DNA from: Zea mays | Lineage: Eukaryota > Streptophyta > Magnoliopsida > Poales > Poaceae | Direction: 5' to 3' | Assembly: GCF_902167145.1 (NCBI RefSeq) | Contig: NC_050097.1 | Location: 222,785,034 to 222,849,033 of the forward strand | DNA: 64,000 nt | Shown here: positions 33,981 to 46,194 of the stretch, in pieces | Numbering within the stretch: the stretch's first letter is position 1 | Layout of the letters: each line of letters opens with the position of its first letter | Translations under genes and position numbers: made by a program | The notes under the pieces: generated by a model | Told to the model about the DNA's origin: nothing | Databases searched by the model: none | The model's input: the letters and a program-made list of their open reading frames with translations, nothing else

Positions 33981-34384
33981 TCTTTGGACTAACCGTTGGC
34001 TTTTCCCGAAGCTGGCGAGTTCCTGAGGCCGACCACCCTTGGCGCACCGGACACTGTCCGGTGTACACCGGACAGTCCGGTGAATTATAGCGGAGTCGCC
34101 TCTGGAAATTCCCGAAGGTGATGAGTTTGAGCTGGAGTCCTCTGGTGCACCGGACACTGTCCGGAGTACACCGGACAGTCCGGTGCTCCCAGACCAGAGG
34201 GCCTTCTGTTCCCACTTTGCTCTTTTGTTGAATCCAAAACTTGGTCTTTTTATTGGCTGAGTGTGAACCTTTTACACCTGTATAATCTATACACTTGGAC
34301 AAACTAGTTAGTCCAAAGATTTGTGTTGGGTAATTCAACCACCAAAATTATATAGGAACTAGGTGTAAGCCTAATTCCCTTTCA
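33981..34384 (-). repeat. Truncated host-type LTR with 13-bp inverted filler
   Basis: 33993-34384 is the reverse complement of about the first 390 bp (U3) of the host-B 3' LTR (44881 onward). It carries four base states that distinguish that LTR from the host-B 5' LTR. The 13 bases TCTTTGGACTAAC at 33981-33993 are an inverted copy of 34307-34319. The right end CCCTTTCA abuts the element IV polypurine tract as a normal 3' LTR would. Confidence 0.9.
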
Positions 34385-35256
34385 ATCTCCCCCTTTTTGG
34401 TGATTGATGCCAACACAAACCAAAGCAAATATAGAACTGCATAATTGAACTAGTTTGCATAATGTAAGTGTAAAGGTTGCTTGGAATTGAGCCAATAAAA
34501 CTACTTACAAGATATGCATGGAATGTTTCTTTCTTATTTAACATTTTGGACCACGTTTGCACCACTTGTTTTGTTTTTGCAAAACCTTTTGTAAATCCTT
34601 TTCATAGATCTTTTGCAAATAGTCAAAGGTGAATAAATAAGAGTTTGCAAAAGCATTTTCAAGATTTGAAATTTTCTCCCCCTGTTTCAAATGCTTTTCC
34701 TTTGACTAAACAAAACTCCCCCTAAAAGAGATCCACCTCTTAGTGTTCAAGAGGGTTTTGATATACCACTTTTGAAATACTACTTTCTCCCCCTTTTGAA
34801 CACAATAGGATACCAAATGATAAAGACTTTGGAAAGCACTAAGTTTTTGAATTTGGTGGTGGTGGTGCGGTCCTTTTGCTTTGGGCTCATTTCTCCCCCT
34901 TTTTGGCATGAATCGCCAAAAACGGAACCATTAGAGCCCTCGAAGTGCAAACTTCCCCTTTGGTCATAAATAAGTGAGTTAAGATTATACCAAAGAGCGA
35001 AGCTTTTGAGCTTTTACTCTCTTCCCCAGGGATGAAGTTCTTTTCTTTGATGCTCATTTCTCCCCCAAAGAAGAGAGAGTTGCTCGGAGCGTTGGCGAAG
35101 TATGAGTTACGGAGTGGAAGCCTTTGTCTTCGCCGAAGACTCCAATTCCCTTTCAATATACCTATGACTTGGTTTGAAATAAACTTGAAAACACATTAGT
35201 CATAGCATATAAAAGAGATATGATCAAAGGTATTCAAAAGAGCTATGTGTGCAAGC
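34385..35256 (-). other. Polypurine tract and 3' non-coding region of element IV
   Basis: PPT AAAAAGGGGGAGAT on the minus strand at 34385-34398, then about 860 bp without a gene, with further G5 purine tracts and an internal LTR-start-like TGAAAGGGAATTGG on the minus strand (35142-35155). Similar to 2565-3444 of element I. Confidence 0.85.
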
Positions 35257-38200
35257 TTAGCAAAAGAAATTTCTAGAATCAAGAATATTGAGCTCATGCC
35301 TAAGTCTGGTAAAAGATTGTTCATCAAGTGGCTTGGTAAAGATATCGGCTAATTGATCTTTAGTATTAATGTAAGAAATCTCGATATCCCCCTTTTGTTG
35401 GTGATCCCTAAGAAAATGATACCGAATGGCTATGTGCTTAGTGCGGCTATGCTCGACGGGATTGTCGGCCATTTTAATTGCACTCTCATTATCACATAGC
35501 AAAGGGACTTTGGTTAATTTGTAACCGTAGTCCCGCAGGGTTTGCCTCATCCAAAGCAATTGCGCGCAACAATGTCCTGCGGCAATGTACTCGGCTTCGG
35601 CGGTGGAAAGAGCGACCGAATTTTGCTTCTTTGAAGCCCAAGACACCAAGGATCTTCCCAAGAACTGGCAAGTCCCCGATGTGCTCTTCCTATTGATTTT
35701 GCACCCCGCCCAATCGGCATCCGAATAACCAATTAAATCAAATGTGGATCCCCTAGGGTACCAAAGCCCAAACTTAGGAGTATAAGCCAAATATCTCAAG
35801 ATTCGTTTTACGGCCGTAAGGTGTGATTCCTTAGGGTCGGATTGGAATCTTGCACACATGCAAACGGAAAGCATAATGTCCGGTCGAGATGCACATAAAT
35901 AAAGCAATGAACCAATCATTGACCGGTATACCTTTTGATCCACGGACTTACCTCCCGTGTCGAGGTCGAGATGCCCATTAGTTCCCATGGGTGTCTTGAT
36001 GGGTTTGGCATCCTTCATCCCAAACTTAGCAAGAATGTCTTGAATGTACTTCGTTTGGCTAATGAAGGTGCCCTCTTGGAGCTGCTTGACTTGGAATCCT
36101 AGAAAATACTTCAACTCCCCCATCATCGACATCTCGAATTTCTGTGTCATGATCCTACTAAACTCTTCACATGTAGACTCGTTAGTAGACCCAAATATAA
36201 TATCATCAACATAAATTTGGCATACAAACAAGTCATTTTCAAGAGTTTTAGTAAAGAGTGTAGGATCGGCCTTGCCAACTTTGAAGCCATTAGCAATAAG
36301 GAAATCTCTAAGGCATTCATACCATGCTCTTGGGGCTTGCTTGAGCCCATAAAGCGCCTTAGAGAGCCTATAGACATGATTAGGATACTCACTGTCTTCA
36401 AAGCCGGGAGGTTGCTCAACATAGACCTCTTCCTTGATTGGTCCATTGAGGAAGGCACTTTTCACGTCCATTTGATAGAGCTTAAAGCCATGGTAAGTAG
36501 CATAGGCCAATAATATGCGAATTGACTCAAGCCTAGCTACGGGTGCATAGGTTTCACCAAAATCCAAACCTTCGACTTGTGAATACCCTTTGGCCACGAG
36601 TCGAGCTTTGTTCCTTGTCACCACACCATGCTCATCTTGCTTGTTGCGGAAGACCCATTTGGTTCCTACAACATTTTGGTTAGGACGTGGAACTAAATGC
36701 CATACCTCGTTCCTCGTGAAATTGTTGAGCTCCTCTTGCATCGCCATCACCCAATCCGAATCTTGAAGTGCTTCCTCTACCCTGTGTGGCTCAATAGAGG
36801 AAACAAACGAGTAATGTTCACAGAAGTGTGCAACCCGAGATCGAGTAGTTACCCCCTTATGAATGTCGCCGAGGATGGTGTCGACGGGGTGATCTCGTTG
36901 GATTGCTTGGTGGACTCTTGGGTGTGGCGGTCTTGGTTCTTCCTCATCCTCCTTTTCTTGATCATTTGTATCTCCCCCTTGATCATTGCTATCATCTTGA
37001 GGTGGCTCGTCTTCTTGATTTTGCTCTTCATCATTTTGAGCCTCATCCTCATTTTGAGTTGGTGGAGATGCTTGCATGGAGGAGGATGGTTGATCTTGTG
37101 TACTTGGAGGCTCTTCGGATTCCTTAGGACACACATCCCCGATGGACATGTTCCTTAGCGCGATGCATGGAGCCTGTTCTTCACCTATCTCATCAAGATC
37201 AACTTGCTCTACTTGAGAGCCGTTAGTTTCATCAAACACAACGTCACAAGAGACTTCAACTAGTCCAGTGGACTTGTTAAAGACCCTATATGCCCTTGTG
37301 TTTGAGTCATAACCAAGTAAAAAGCCTTCTACAGTTTTAGGAGCAAATTTAGATTTTCTACCTCTTTTAATAAGAATGAAGCATTTGCTACCAAAAACTC
37401 TAAAATATGAAATGTTGGGCTTTTTACCGGTTAGGAGTTCATATGATGTCTTCTTGAGGATTCGGTGAAGATATAACCGGTTGATGGCGTAGCAGGCGGT
37501 GTTGACCGCTTCGGCCCAAAACCGGTCCGGTGTCTTGTACTCATCAAGCATGGTTCTTGCCATGTCCAATAGAGTTCGATTCTTCCTCTCCACTACACCA
37601 TTTTGTTGTGGCGTGTAGGGAGAGGAGAACTCATGCTTGATGCCTTCCTCCTCAAGGAAGCTTTCAATTTGAGAGTTCTTGAACTCCGTCCCATTGTCGC
37701 TTCGTATTTTCTTGATCCTTAAGCCGAACTCATTTTGAGCTCGTCTCAAGAATCCTTTTAAGGTCTCTTGGGTTTGAGATTTTTCCTGTAAAAAGAATAC
37801 CCAAGTGAAGCGAGAATAATCATCCACAATAACTAGACAGTACTTACTCCCGCCGATGCTTATGTAAGCGATCGGGCCGAATAGATCCATGTGTAGGAGC
37901 TCCAGTGGCCTGTCAGTCGTCATTATGTTCTTGTGTGGATGATGAGTGCCAACTTGCTTCCCTGCTTGGCATGCGCTACAAATCCTGTCTTTCTCAAAAT
38001 GAACATTGGTTAGTCCTAAAATGTGCTCTCCCTTTAGAAGCTTATGAAGATTCTTCATCCCAACATGGGCTAGTCGGCGGTGCCAGAGCCAACCCATGTT
38101 AGTCTTAGCAATTAAACATGTGTCGAGCTCAGCTCTATCAAAATCTACTAAGTATAGCTGACCCTCTAACACACCTTTAAATGCTATTGAATCATCACTT

Positions 38201-38448
38201 CTTCTAAAGACAGTGACACCTATATCAGTAAAAAGACAGTTGTAGCCCATTTGACATAATTGGGAAACAGAAAGCAAGTTGTAATCTAATGAATCAACAA
38301 GAAAAACATTGGAAATGGAGTGGTCAGGTGAAATAGCAATTTTACCCAAACCTTTGACCAACCCTTGATTTCCATCCCCGAATGTGATAGCTCGTTGGGG
38401 ATCTTTGTTTTTCTCATATGAGGAGAACATCTTCTTCTCCCCTGTCAT
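35257..38448 (-). CDS. pol: Copia Pol polyprotein of element IV
   Basis: 1063 residues from the first ATG, with the frame open upstream to a TAG 57 bases before it and the protease DSG just before the ATG. Integrase, RT (YVDDIIFGS) and RNase H ([18 protein letters not shown]) motifs are all present, with no stop. Very close to element I pol, with a handful of changes such as SFLEEEG for GFLEEEG and ILAKFG for ILTKFG. It could act in trans although its own gag is broken. Confidence 0.95.
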   Translation of the reverse strand: MTGEKKMFSSYEKNKDPQRAITFGDGNQGLVKGLGKIAISPDHSISNVFLVDSLDYNLLSVSQLCQMGYNCLFTDIGVTVFRRSDDSIAFKGVLEGQLYLVDFDRAELDTCLIAKTNMGWLWHRRLAHVGMKNLHKLLKGEHILGLTNVHFEKDRICSACQAGKQVGTHHPHKNIMTTDRPLELLHMDLFGPIAYISIGGSKYCLVIVDDYSRFTWVFFLQEKSQTQETLKGFLRRAQNEFGLRIKKIRSDNGTEFKNSQIESFLEEEGIKHEFSSPYTPQQNGVVERKNRTLLDMARTMLDEYKTPDRFWAEAVNTACYAINRLYLHRILKKTSYELLTGKKPNISYFRVFGSKCFILIKRGRKSKFAPKTVEGFLLGYDSNTRAYRVFNKSTGLVEVSCDVVFDETNGSQVEQVDLDEIGEEQAPCIALRNMSIGDVCPKESEEPPSTQDQPSSSMQASPPTQNEDEAQNDEEQNQEDEPPQDDSNDQGGDTNDQEKEDEEEPRPPHPRVHQAIQRDHPVDTILGDIHKGVTTRSRVAHFCEHYSFVSSIEPHRVEEALQDSDWVMAMQEELNNFTRNEVWHLVPRPNQNVVGTKWVFRNKQDEHGVVTRNKARLVAKGYSQVEGLDFGETYAPVARLESIRILLAYATYHGFKLYQMDVKSAFLNGPIKEEVYVEQPPGFEDSEYPNHVYRLSKALYGLKQAPRAWYECLRDFLIANGFKVGKADPTLFTKTLENDLFVCQIYVDDIIFGSTNESTCEEFSRIMTQKFEMSMMGELKYFLGFQVKQLQEGTFISQTKYIQDILAKFGMKDAKPIKTPMGTNGHLDLDTGGKSVDQKVYRSMIGSLLYLCASRPDIMLSVCMCARFQSDPKESHLTAVKRILRYLAYTPKFGLWYPRGSTFDLIGYSDADWAGCKINRKSTSGTCQFLGRSLVSWASKKQNSVALSTAEAEYIAAGHCCAQLLWMRQTLRDYGYKLTKVPLLCDNESAIKMADNPVEHSRTKHIAIRYHFLRDHQQKGDIEISYINTKDQLADIFTKPLDEQSFTRLRHELNILDSRNFFC

Positions 38449-38515
38449 GTGGTTTGTGCACCCGCTGTCGAGTATCCAACTTGAGCCCCCGGATGCATAA
38501 ACCTACAAAACAATT

Positions 38516-41198
38516 TTAGTTCTTGACTTTAGGTACCCAAACTGTTTTGGGTCCTTTGGCATTAGATACAAGAACTTTGGGTACCCAAACACAAGTCTTG
38601 GAACCCTTGTGCTTGCCCCCAACAAATTTGGCAACTACCTTGCCGGATTTGCTAGTGAGCACATAAGATGCATCAAAAGTTTTAAATGAAATGGCATGAT
38701 CATTTGATGCATTAGGAGTTTTCTTTCTAGGCAACTTGGCACGGGTTGGTTGCCTAGAGCTAGATGTCTCACCCTTATACATAAAAGCATGGTTAGGGCC
38801 AGAGTGAGACTTCCTAGAATGAATCTTCCTAATTTTGCTCTCAGGATAGCCTGCAGGGTATAAAATGTAACCCTCGTTATCCTGAGGCATGGGAGCTTTG
38901 CCCTTAACAAAGTTAGACAAATTTTTAGGTGGGGTATTAAGTTTGACATTGTCTCCCCTTTGGAAGCCAATGCCATCCTTGATGCCAGGGCGTCTCCCAT
39001 TATAGAGCATACTTCTAGCAAATTTAAATTTTTCATTTTCTAAGTTATGCTCGGCAATTTTAGCATCTAATTTTGCTATATGATCATTTTGTTGTTTAAT
39101 TAAAGCCATATGATCAAGAATAGCATTAATATCAATATCTCTACATCTAGTGCAAATAGAAACATGCTCAATATTAGATGTAGAGGGTTTGCAAGATTTA
39201 AGTTCTACAACCTTAGCATGCAACATTTCATTCTTAGTTCTAAGGTCGGAAATAGTGGCATTGCAAACATCAAAATTTTTAGCCTTAGCAATTAAATTTT
39301 CATTCTCTAATCTAAGGCTAGCAAGAGATGCATTTAATTCATCAATCTTAGCAAGCAAGTCAACGTTATCATCTCTAAGATTGGGAATTGAAACATTACA
39401 AACATGTGAATCAACCTTAGCATTTAAAATAGCATTTTCATTTCTAAGGTTGTCAATCATCTCACGGCAAGTGCTTAGCTCACTAGACAATTTTTCACAT
39501 TTTTCTACTTCTAGAGCATAAGCCTTTTTAACCTTAACATGTTTCTTGTTTTCTTTAATTAGATAATCCTCTTGGGAATCCAAAAGGTCATCCTTTTCAT
39601 GAATAGCACTAACCAATTCATTTAATTTTTCTTTTTGAGCTATGTTAAGGTTGGCAAAAAGGGAACGCAAATTATCTTCCTCATCACTAGCATTGTCATC
39701 ACTAGAGGATTCATATTTAGTGGAGGATTTAGATTTAACCTTCTTTTTGCCGTCCTTTGCCATGAGGCATTTGTGGCCGACGTTGGGGAAGAGAAGTCCC
39801 TTGGTGACGGCGATGTTGGCGGCGTCCTCGTCGTCGGAGGAGTCGCTTGAGCTTTCGTCGGAATCCCATTCCCGACAAACATGTGCATCGCCGCCCTTCT
39901 TCTTGTAGTATCTTTTCTTTTCCTTTCTTCTCCCCTTCTTGTCGTCGCCTCGGTCACTGTCACTAGACATAGGACATTTAGCAATATAATGACCGGGCTT
40001 ACCACACTTGTAGCAAACCTTCTTGGAGCGAGACTTGTAGTCTTTCCCCCTCCTTTGTTTGAGGATTTGACGGAAGCTCTTGATGACGAGCGCCATTTCC
40101 TCATTGTCGAGCTTGGAGGCGTCGATTGGTTGTCGACTTGGTGTAGCCTCCTCCTTCTTCTCCTCCGTTGCCTTGAATGCAACGGGTTGGGCTTCGGATG
40201 AGTCGCCAAGCTCGTTGATTTTCCTCGAGCCTTCTATCATGCACTCAAAACTTACAAAATGCCCGATCCTCGGGGGTCATTTTAGTATATCTAGGATTAC
40301 CACGAATCAATTGAACTTGAGTGGGATTAAGAAAAATGAGAGATCTTAAAATAACATTTACCACTTCGTGGTCATCCCACTTCTTGCTCCCGAGGTTGCG
40401 CACTTGGTTCACCAAAGTCTTGAGCCGGTTGTACATGTGTTGTGGCTCCTCCCCTTTTTGAAGCCGGAACCGACCGAGCTCCCCCTCGATCGTTTCCCGC
40501 TTGGTGATCTTGGTGAGCTCATCTCCCTCGTGCGCAGTTTTGAGCACATCCCAAATCTCCTTTGCATTTTTCAACCCTTGCACTTTGTTGTATTCTTCCT
40601 TGCTTAGAGAGGCAAGGAGTATGGTTGTGGCTTGAGAGTTGAAGTGCTCGATTTGGGCCACCTCATCCTCATCATAGTTTTCATCCCCTACGGATGGTAC
40701 CTGCGCACCAAACTCAACAACATCCCATATGCTTTTGTGGAGCGAGATTAGATGAAATCGCATTAAATCGCTCCACCTAGCGTAATCTTCACCATCAAAC
40801 GTTGGTGGTTTGCCTAGTGGGACGGAAAGTAAAGGTGTATGTTTGGAAATGCGAGGGTAGCGTAGAGGGATCTTACTATACTTCTTGCGCTCTTGGCGCT
40901 TAGAAGTGACGGAGGGCGCATCGGAGTCGGAGGTGGATGTTGATGAAGTGTCGGTCTCGTAGTAGACCACCTTCCTCATCCTTTTGTGCTTGTCGCCTTT
41001 CCGATGCGGCTTGTGGGAAGAAGATTTTTCCTTCTTCTCTTTGTGGTGAGAAGAAGATTTCTTCTCCTTCCCTTTGTTGGAGGAGCTCTTCTTCTTCTCC
41101 CTCCTTTTGGTGCGGGACTCTTCCGATGAAGTGCTCCCGTAGCTTGTAGTGGGCTTTTCGCCGGTCTCCATCTCCTTCTTGGCGTGATCTCCCGACAT
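38516..41198 (-). pseudogene. gag: Copia gag of element IV, broken by a 5-bp deletion
   Basis: ATG at 41196-41198. The frame is normal for about 310 residues, then shifts near 40267 where element I has GATAACTTCCTCGG and this copy GATCCTCGG (five bases lost), and stops at 40245-40247 after MTPEDRAFCKF. The rest, from MIEGSRKINELG through the zinc knuckle CYKCGKPGHYIAKC to the WVPKV tail (40240-38516), is open in the other frame. No full Gag can be made, so further movement would need Gag from a related copy. Confidence 0.93.
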
Positions 41199-41232
41199 CA
41201 CTTCGAGCGGTTAGGCTCTAATGAAGCACCGG

Positions 41233-41244
41233 GCTCTGATACCA
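41233..41244 (-). promoter_or_regulatory. Primer-binding site of element IV
   Basis: TGGTATCAGAGC on the minus strand, two bases from the LTR, standard for initiator-Met tRNA priming. Confidence 0.93.
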
Positions 41245-41246
41245 AT

Positions 41247-42574
41247 TGATAGTCGCCTAGAGGGGGGGGGGGGGGTGAATAGGGCGAAACTGAAATTTAC
41301 AAATATAAACACAACTACAAGCCGGGTTAGCGTTAGAAATATAAACGAGTCCGCGAGAGAGGGCGCAAAACAAATCGCAAGCAAATGATGAAGTGTGACA
41401 CACGGATTTGTTTTACCGAGGTTCGGTTCTCTCAAACCTACTCCCCGTTGAGGAGGCCACAAAGGCCGGGTCTCTTTCAACCCTTCCCTCTCTCAAACGG
41501 TCCCTCGGACCGAGTGAGCTTCTCTTCTCAAATCAAATCCGGGAACAAAACTTCCCCGCAAGGGCCACCACACAATTGGTGCCTCTTGCCTTGATTACAA
41601 TGGAGTTTTGATCACAAGAACAAGTGAGGAAGAAAGAATGCGATCCAAGCGCAAGAGCTCAAAAGAACACGGCAAATTACTCTCACTAGTCACTAGGGTT
41701 TTGTGTGGAATTGGAGAGGATTTGATCTCTTTGAATGTGTCTAGAATTGAAAGCCTAGAGCTCTTGTAGTAGTTGAGAAGTGGAAAACTTGGATGGCTAT
41801 GAATGTGGGGTGGTTGGGGTATTTATAGCCCCAACCACCAAACTTGACCGTTGGCTGGAGGCTTCTGTTCGATGGCGCACCGGACAGTCCGGTGCACACC
41901 GGACAGTCCGGTGCCCCCTTCCACGTCATCGTTGCCGTTGGATTCTGACCGTTGGAGCTCTGACATGTGGCCCCGCCTGGATGTCCGGTGTACACCGGAC
42001 ATGAACTGTTCATTGTCCGGTGCGTCGGTATGGGCGCGCCTGCCGACTGCGCGCGCAGAGCGCGCATTAAATGCGCTTGCAGGTGACCGTTGGCGCGGAA
42101 GTAGCCGTTGCTCCGTGGTTCACCGGACAGTCCGGTGCACACCGGACAGTCCGGTGAATTTTAGCGGAGCGGCTGCCGCGCGAACCCGAGGCTGGCGAGT
42201 TCCGGAGGCCGAGCTTCCTTGGAGCACCGGACATGTCCGGTGCACACCGGACAGTCCGGTGAATTATAGCGCGCCGGCTTCCGAGAATTCCCGAGGACGA
42301 AGAGTTTGAGTCTGAGTCCCCTGGTGCACCGGACAGGTACTGTTCACTGTCCGGTGGCACACCGGACAGTCCGGTGCGCCAGACCAGGGGTGCCCTCGGT
42401 TGCCCCTTTGCTCCTTTATTGAATCCAAACTTGGTCTTTTTATTGGCTGAGTGTGAACCTTTTACACCTGTATAATCTATACACTTGGGCAAACTAGTTA
42501 GTCCAAAGATTTGTGTTGGGCAATTCAACCACCAAAATTATATAGGAACTAGGTGTAAGCCTAATTCCCTTTCA
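41247..42574 (-). repeat. 5' LTR of element IV
   Basis: 1328 bp. TATAAATA on the minus strand at 41820-41827 is the likely promoter. A long G-run lies after CTAGA near its left end. Followed by TSD ACGTC (42575-42579) and the continuation of host-B pol. Confidence 0.95.
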
Positions 42575-44006
42575 ACGTCCTAACCAAAATGTTGTAGGAA
42601 CCAAATGGGTCTTCCGCAACAAGCAAGATGAGCATGGTGTGGTGACAAGGAACAAAGCTCGACTTGTGGCCAAAGGATACTCCCAAGTCGAAGGTTTGGA
42701 TTTCGGTGAAACCTATGCACCCGTAGCTAGGCTTGAGTCAATTCGCATATTATTAGCCTATGCTACCTACCATGGCTTTAAGCTTTATCAAATGGACGTG
42801 AAAAGTGCCTTCCTCAATGGACCAATCAAGGAAGAGGTCTATGTTGAGCAACCTCCCGGCTTTGAAGACAGTGAGTATCCTAACCATGTCTATAAGCTCT
42901 CTAAGGCGCTTTATGGGCTCAAGCAAGCCCCAAGAGCATGGTATGAATGCCTTAGAGATTTTCTTGTTGCAAATGGATTCAAAGTCGGAAAGGCCGATCC
43001 TACACTCTTTACTAAAACTCTTGAAAATGACTTGTTTGTATGCCAAATTTATGTTGATGATATTATATTTGGGTCTACTAACGAGTCTACATGTGAAGAG
43101 TTTAGTAGGATCATGACACAGAAGTTCGAGATGTCTATGATGGGGGAGTTGAAGTATTTTCTAGGATTCCAAGTCAAACAACTCCAAGAGGGCACCTTCA
43201 TCAGCCAAACGAAGTACACTCAAGACATTCTAACCAAGTTTGGGATGAAGGATGCCAAACCCATCAAGACACCCATGGGAACCAATGGGCATCTCGACCT
43301 CGACACGGGAGGTAAGTCCGTGGATCAAAAGGTATACCGGTCGATGATAGGTTCGTTACTCTATTTATGTGCATCTCGACCGGACATTATGCTTTCGGTT
43401 TGCATGTGTGCAAGATTCCAAGCCGACCCTAAGGAAGCTCACCTTACGGCCGTAAAACGAATCTTGAGATATTTGGCTTATACTCCTAAGTTTGGGCTTT
43501 GGTATCCTAGGGGATCCACATTTGATTTAATTGGTTATTCCGATGCCGATTGGGCGGGGTGTAAAATCAATAGGAAGAGCACATCGGGGACTTGCCAGTT
43601 CTTGGGAAGATCCTTGGTGTCTTGGGCTTCAAAGAAGCAAAATTCGGTCGCTCTTTCCACCGCCGAAGCCGAGTATATTGCCGCAGGTCATTGTTGCGCG
43701 CAATTGCTTTGGATGAGGCAAACCCTGCGGGACTACGGTTACAAATTAACCAAAGTCCCTTTGCTATGTGACAATGAGAGTGCAATCAAAATGGCTGACA
43801 ATCCCGTCGAGCATAGCCGCACTAAGCACATAGCCATTCGGTATCACTTTTTGAGGGATCACCAACAAAAGGGAGATATCGAGATTTCTTACATTAATAC
43901 TAAAGATCAATTAGCCGATATCTTTACCAAGCCTCTTGATGAACAATCTTTTAACAAACTTAGGCATGAGCTTAATATTCTTGATTCTAGGAACTTCTTT
44001 TGCTAG
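42575..44006 (+). pseudogene. pol: Copia Pol of host-B, C-terminal part (RT and RNase H)
   Basis: Continuation of host-B pol after element IV, starting with the target bases ACGTCC. The frame is open to the TAG at 44004-44006. It encodes reverse transcriptase from [15 protein letters not shown] ([30 protein letters not shown]) and RNase H ([31 protein letters not shown]). An ATG-started ORF of 455 codons begins at 42639 but is only the remnant of the split gene. Confidence 0.94.
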
Positions 44007-44880
44007 ATTGCACACATAGCTCATTTATATACCTTTGATCATATCTCCTTCATATGCTATGACTAATGTGTTTTCAAGTCTATTTCAAACCAAGTCATAG
44101 GTATATTGAAAGGGAATTGGAGTCTTCGGCAAAAGACAAAGGCTTCCACTCCGTAAACTCATCCCTCGCCGACGCTCCAAGAAACTCTCCATTCTCGGGG
44201 GAGACAAGCATGAGCATCCAAGAAAAGGACTTTTCCTTTGGGGGAGAAAGAGCCCAAAGCAAAAGGACCGGACTTCGTCTTTGGTATAATCTTAACTTAT
44301 TTATTTATGACCAAAAGGGAAGATAGCACTTCGAGGGCTCTAATGATTCCGTTTTTGGCGATTCATGCCAAAAAGGGGGAGAAATGAGCCCAAAGCAAAA
44401 GGACCGCACCACCACCTATTTCAAATTTCAAAAACTCAGTATTGAATATTTTTCATTTGGTATCCTATTGTGTTCAAAAGGGGGAAAAAGTAGTATTTCA
44501 AAATGATACATCAAAACCCTCTTGAACACTAAGAGGAGGATCTCTTTTAGGGGGAGTTTTGTTTAGTCAAAGGAAAAGTATTTGAAACAGGGGGAGAAAA
44601 TTTCAAATCTTGAAAATGCTTCGCAAAATTCTATTCATTCACCTTTGACTATCTGCAAAAGATCTTTCAAATAGATTTACAAAAGAATTTGCAAAAACAA
44701 AACATGTGGTGCAAACGTAGTCCAAAATGTTATAAGTAAGAAACAATCCATGCATATAAGTATTTATATTGGCTCGAATTCTAAGCAACCTTTACACTTA
44801 CATTATGCAAACTAGTTAAATTATGCACTTCTATATTTGCTTTGGTTTGTGTTGGCATCAATCACCAAAAAGGGGGAGAT
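44007..44880 (+). other. 3' non-coding region and polypurine tract of host-B
   Basis: PPT AAAAAGGGGGAGAT at 44867-44880. LTR-start-like TGAAAGGGAATTGG at 44107-44120. Additional GGGGGAG tracts near 44377, 44549 and 44589. No gene seen. Duplicate of 13963-14836. Confidence 0.85.
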
Positions 44881-46189
44881 TGAAAGGGAATTAGGCTTAC
44901 ACCTAGTTCCTATATAATTTTGGTGGTTGAATTACCCAACACAAATCTTTGGACTAACTAGTTTGTCCAAGTGTATAGATTATACAGGTGTAAAAGGTTC
45001 ACACTCAGCCAATAAAAAGACCAAGTTTTGGATTCAACAAAAGAGCAAAGTGGGAACAGAAGGCCCTCTGGTCTGGGAGCACCGGACTGTCCGGTGTACT
45101 CCGGACAGTGTCCGGTGCACCAGAGGACTCCAGCTCAAACTCATCACCTTCGGGAATTTCCAGAGGCGACTCCGCTATAATTCACCGGACTGTCCGGTGT
45201 ACACCGGACAGTGTCCGGTGCGCCAAGGGTGGTCGGCCTCAGGAACTCGCCAGCTTCGGGAAAAGCCAACGGCTCGTCCACTATAATTCACCGGACTGTC
45301 CGGTGTGCACCGGACTGTCCGGTGCAACTCCGGAGCAACGGCTAGTCGGCGCCAACGGCTACCTGCGGCGCATTAAATGCGCGCGCAGCGCGCGCAGAAG
45401 TCAGGCGCGCCCATACTTGCACACCGGACAAGGAACAGTACCTGTCCGGTGTGCACCGGACACCCAGGCGGGCCCACAAGTCAGGAGCTCCAACGGTCAG
45501 AATCCAACGGCAGTGATGACGTGGCAGGGGGCACCGGACTGTCCGGTGTGCACCGGACTGTCCGGTGCGCCATCGAACAGACAGGATTCCCAACGGCCAC
45601 TTTTGGTGGTTGGGGCTATAAATACCCCAACCACCCCACCATTCATTGCATCCAAGTTTTCCACTTCCCAACTATTACAAGAGCTCTAGCATTCAATTCT
45701 AGACACACCAAAGAAATCAAATCCTCTCCAATCTCCACACAACGCCATAGTGACTAGAGAGAGTGATTTGCTTGTGTTCTTTCGAGCTCTTGCGCTTGGA
45801 CTGCTTTCTTCTTTCTTGATCCATTCTTTGCAATCAAACTCACTTGTAATTGAGGCAAGAGACACCAATCTTGTGGTGGTCCTTGTGGGAACTTTGTGTT
45901 CCAAGTGATTGAGAAAAGAAAGCTCACTCGATCCGTGGATCGTTTGAGAGAGGGAAGGGTTGAAAGAGACCCGGCCTTTGTGGCCTCCTCAACGGGGAGT
46001 AGGTTTGCAAGAACCGAACCTCGGTAAAACAAATCTCCGTGTCTCACTTGCTTATTCGCTTGGGATTTGTTTTGCGCTCTCTCTCGCGGACTCGTTTCTT
46101 TATTACTAACACTAACCCCGGTTTGTAGTTGTGTTTATATTTGTAAATTTCAGTTTCGCCCTATTCACCCCCCCTCTAGGCGACTTTCA
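44881..46189 (+). repeat. 3' LTR of host-B
   Basis: 1309 bp. TATAAATA at 45617-45624. Followed by TSD ATTAC (46190-46194). It is the likely sequence donor of the truncated LTR at 33993-34384. Confidence 0.96.
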
Positions 46190-46194
46190 ATTAC

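Larger units (their letters stand above)
32521..42574 (-). mobile_element. Element IV: minus-strand Ty1/copia element with rearranged left end, nested in host-B pol
   Basis: Same subfamily as element I. Parts left to right: LTR (32521-33844), duplicated host pol fragment (33845-33980), filler (33981-33993), truncated LTR of the host subfamily (33993-34384), PPT (34385-34398), non-coding region, intact pol, frameshifted gag, PBS (41233-41244), LTR (41247-42574). TSD ACGTC. The outer LTRs differ by one substitution by eye plus G-run length, so insertion is recent. It is absent from host-A, so it came after the duplication. The left end cannot come from a simple insertion (see findings). Confidence 0.92.
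26640..46189 (+). mobile_element. Host-B: complete Ty1/copia (Maximus/SIRE) element, split by element IV
   Basis: 5' LTR 26640-27949, PBS 27952-27963, gag 27998-30691, pol 30705-32520 continuing at 42575-44006, 3' non-coding region, PPT 44867-44880, 3' LTR 44881-46189, TSD ATTAC. The LTRs differ at six positions by eye in 1310 bp (about 0.5%). Element IV interrupts pol just before the reverse transcriptase. Without it the element is about 9.5 kb. It lies inside element V. Confidence 0.95.
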
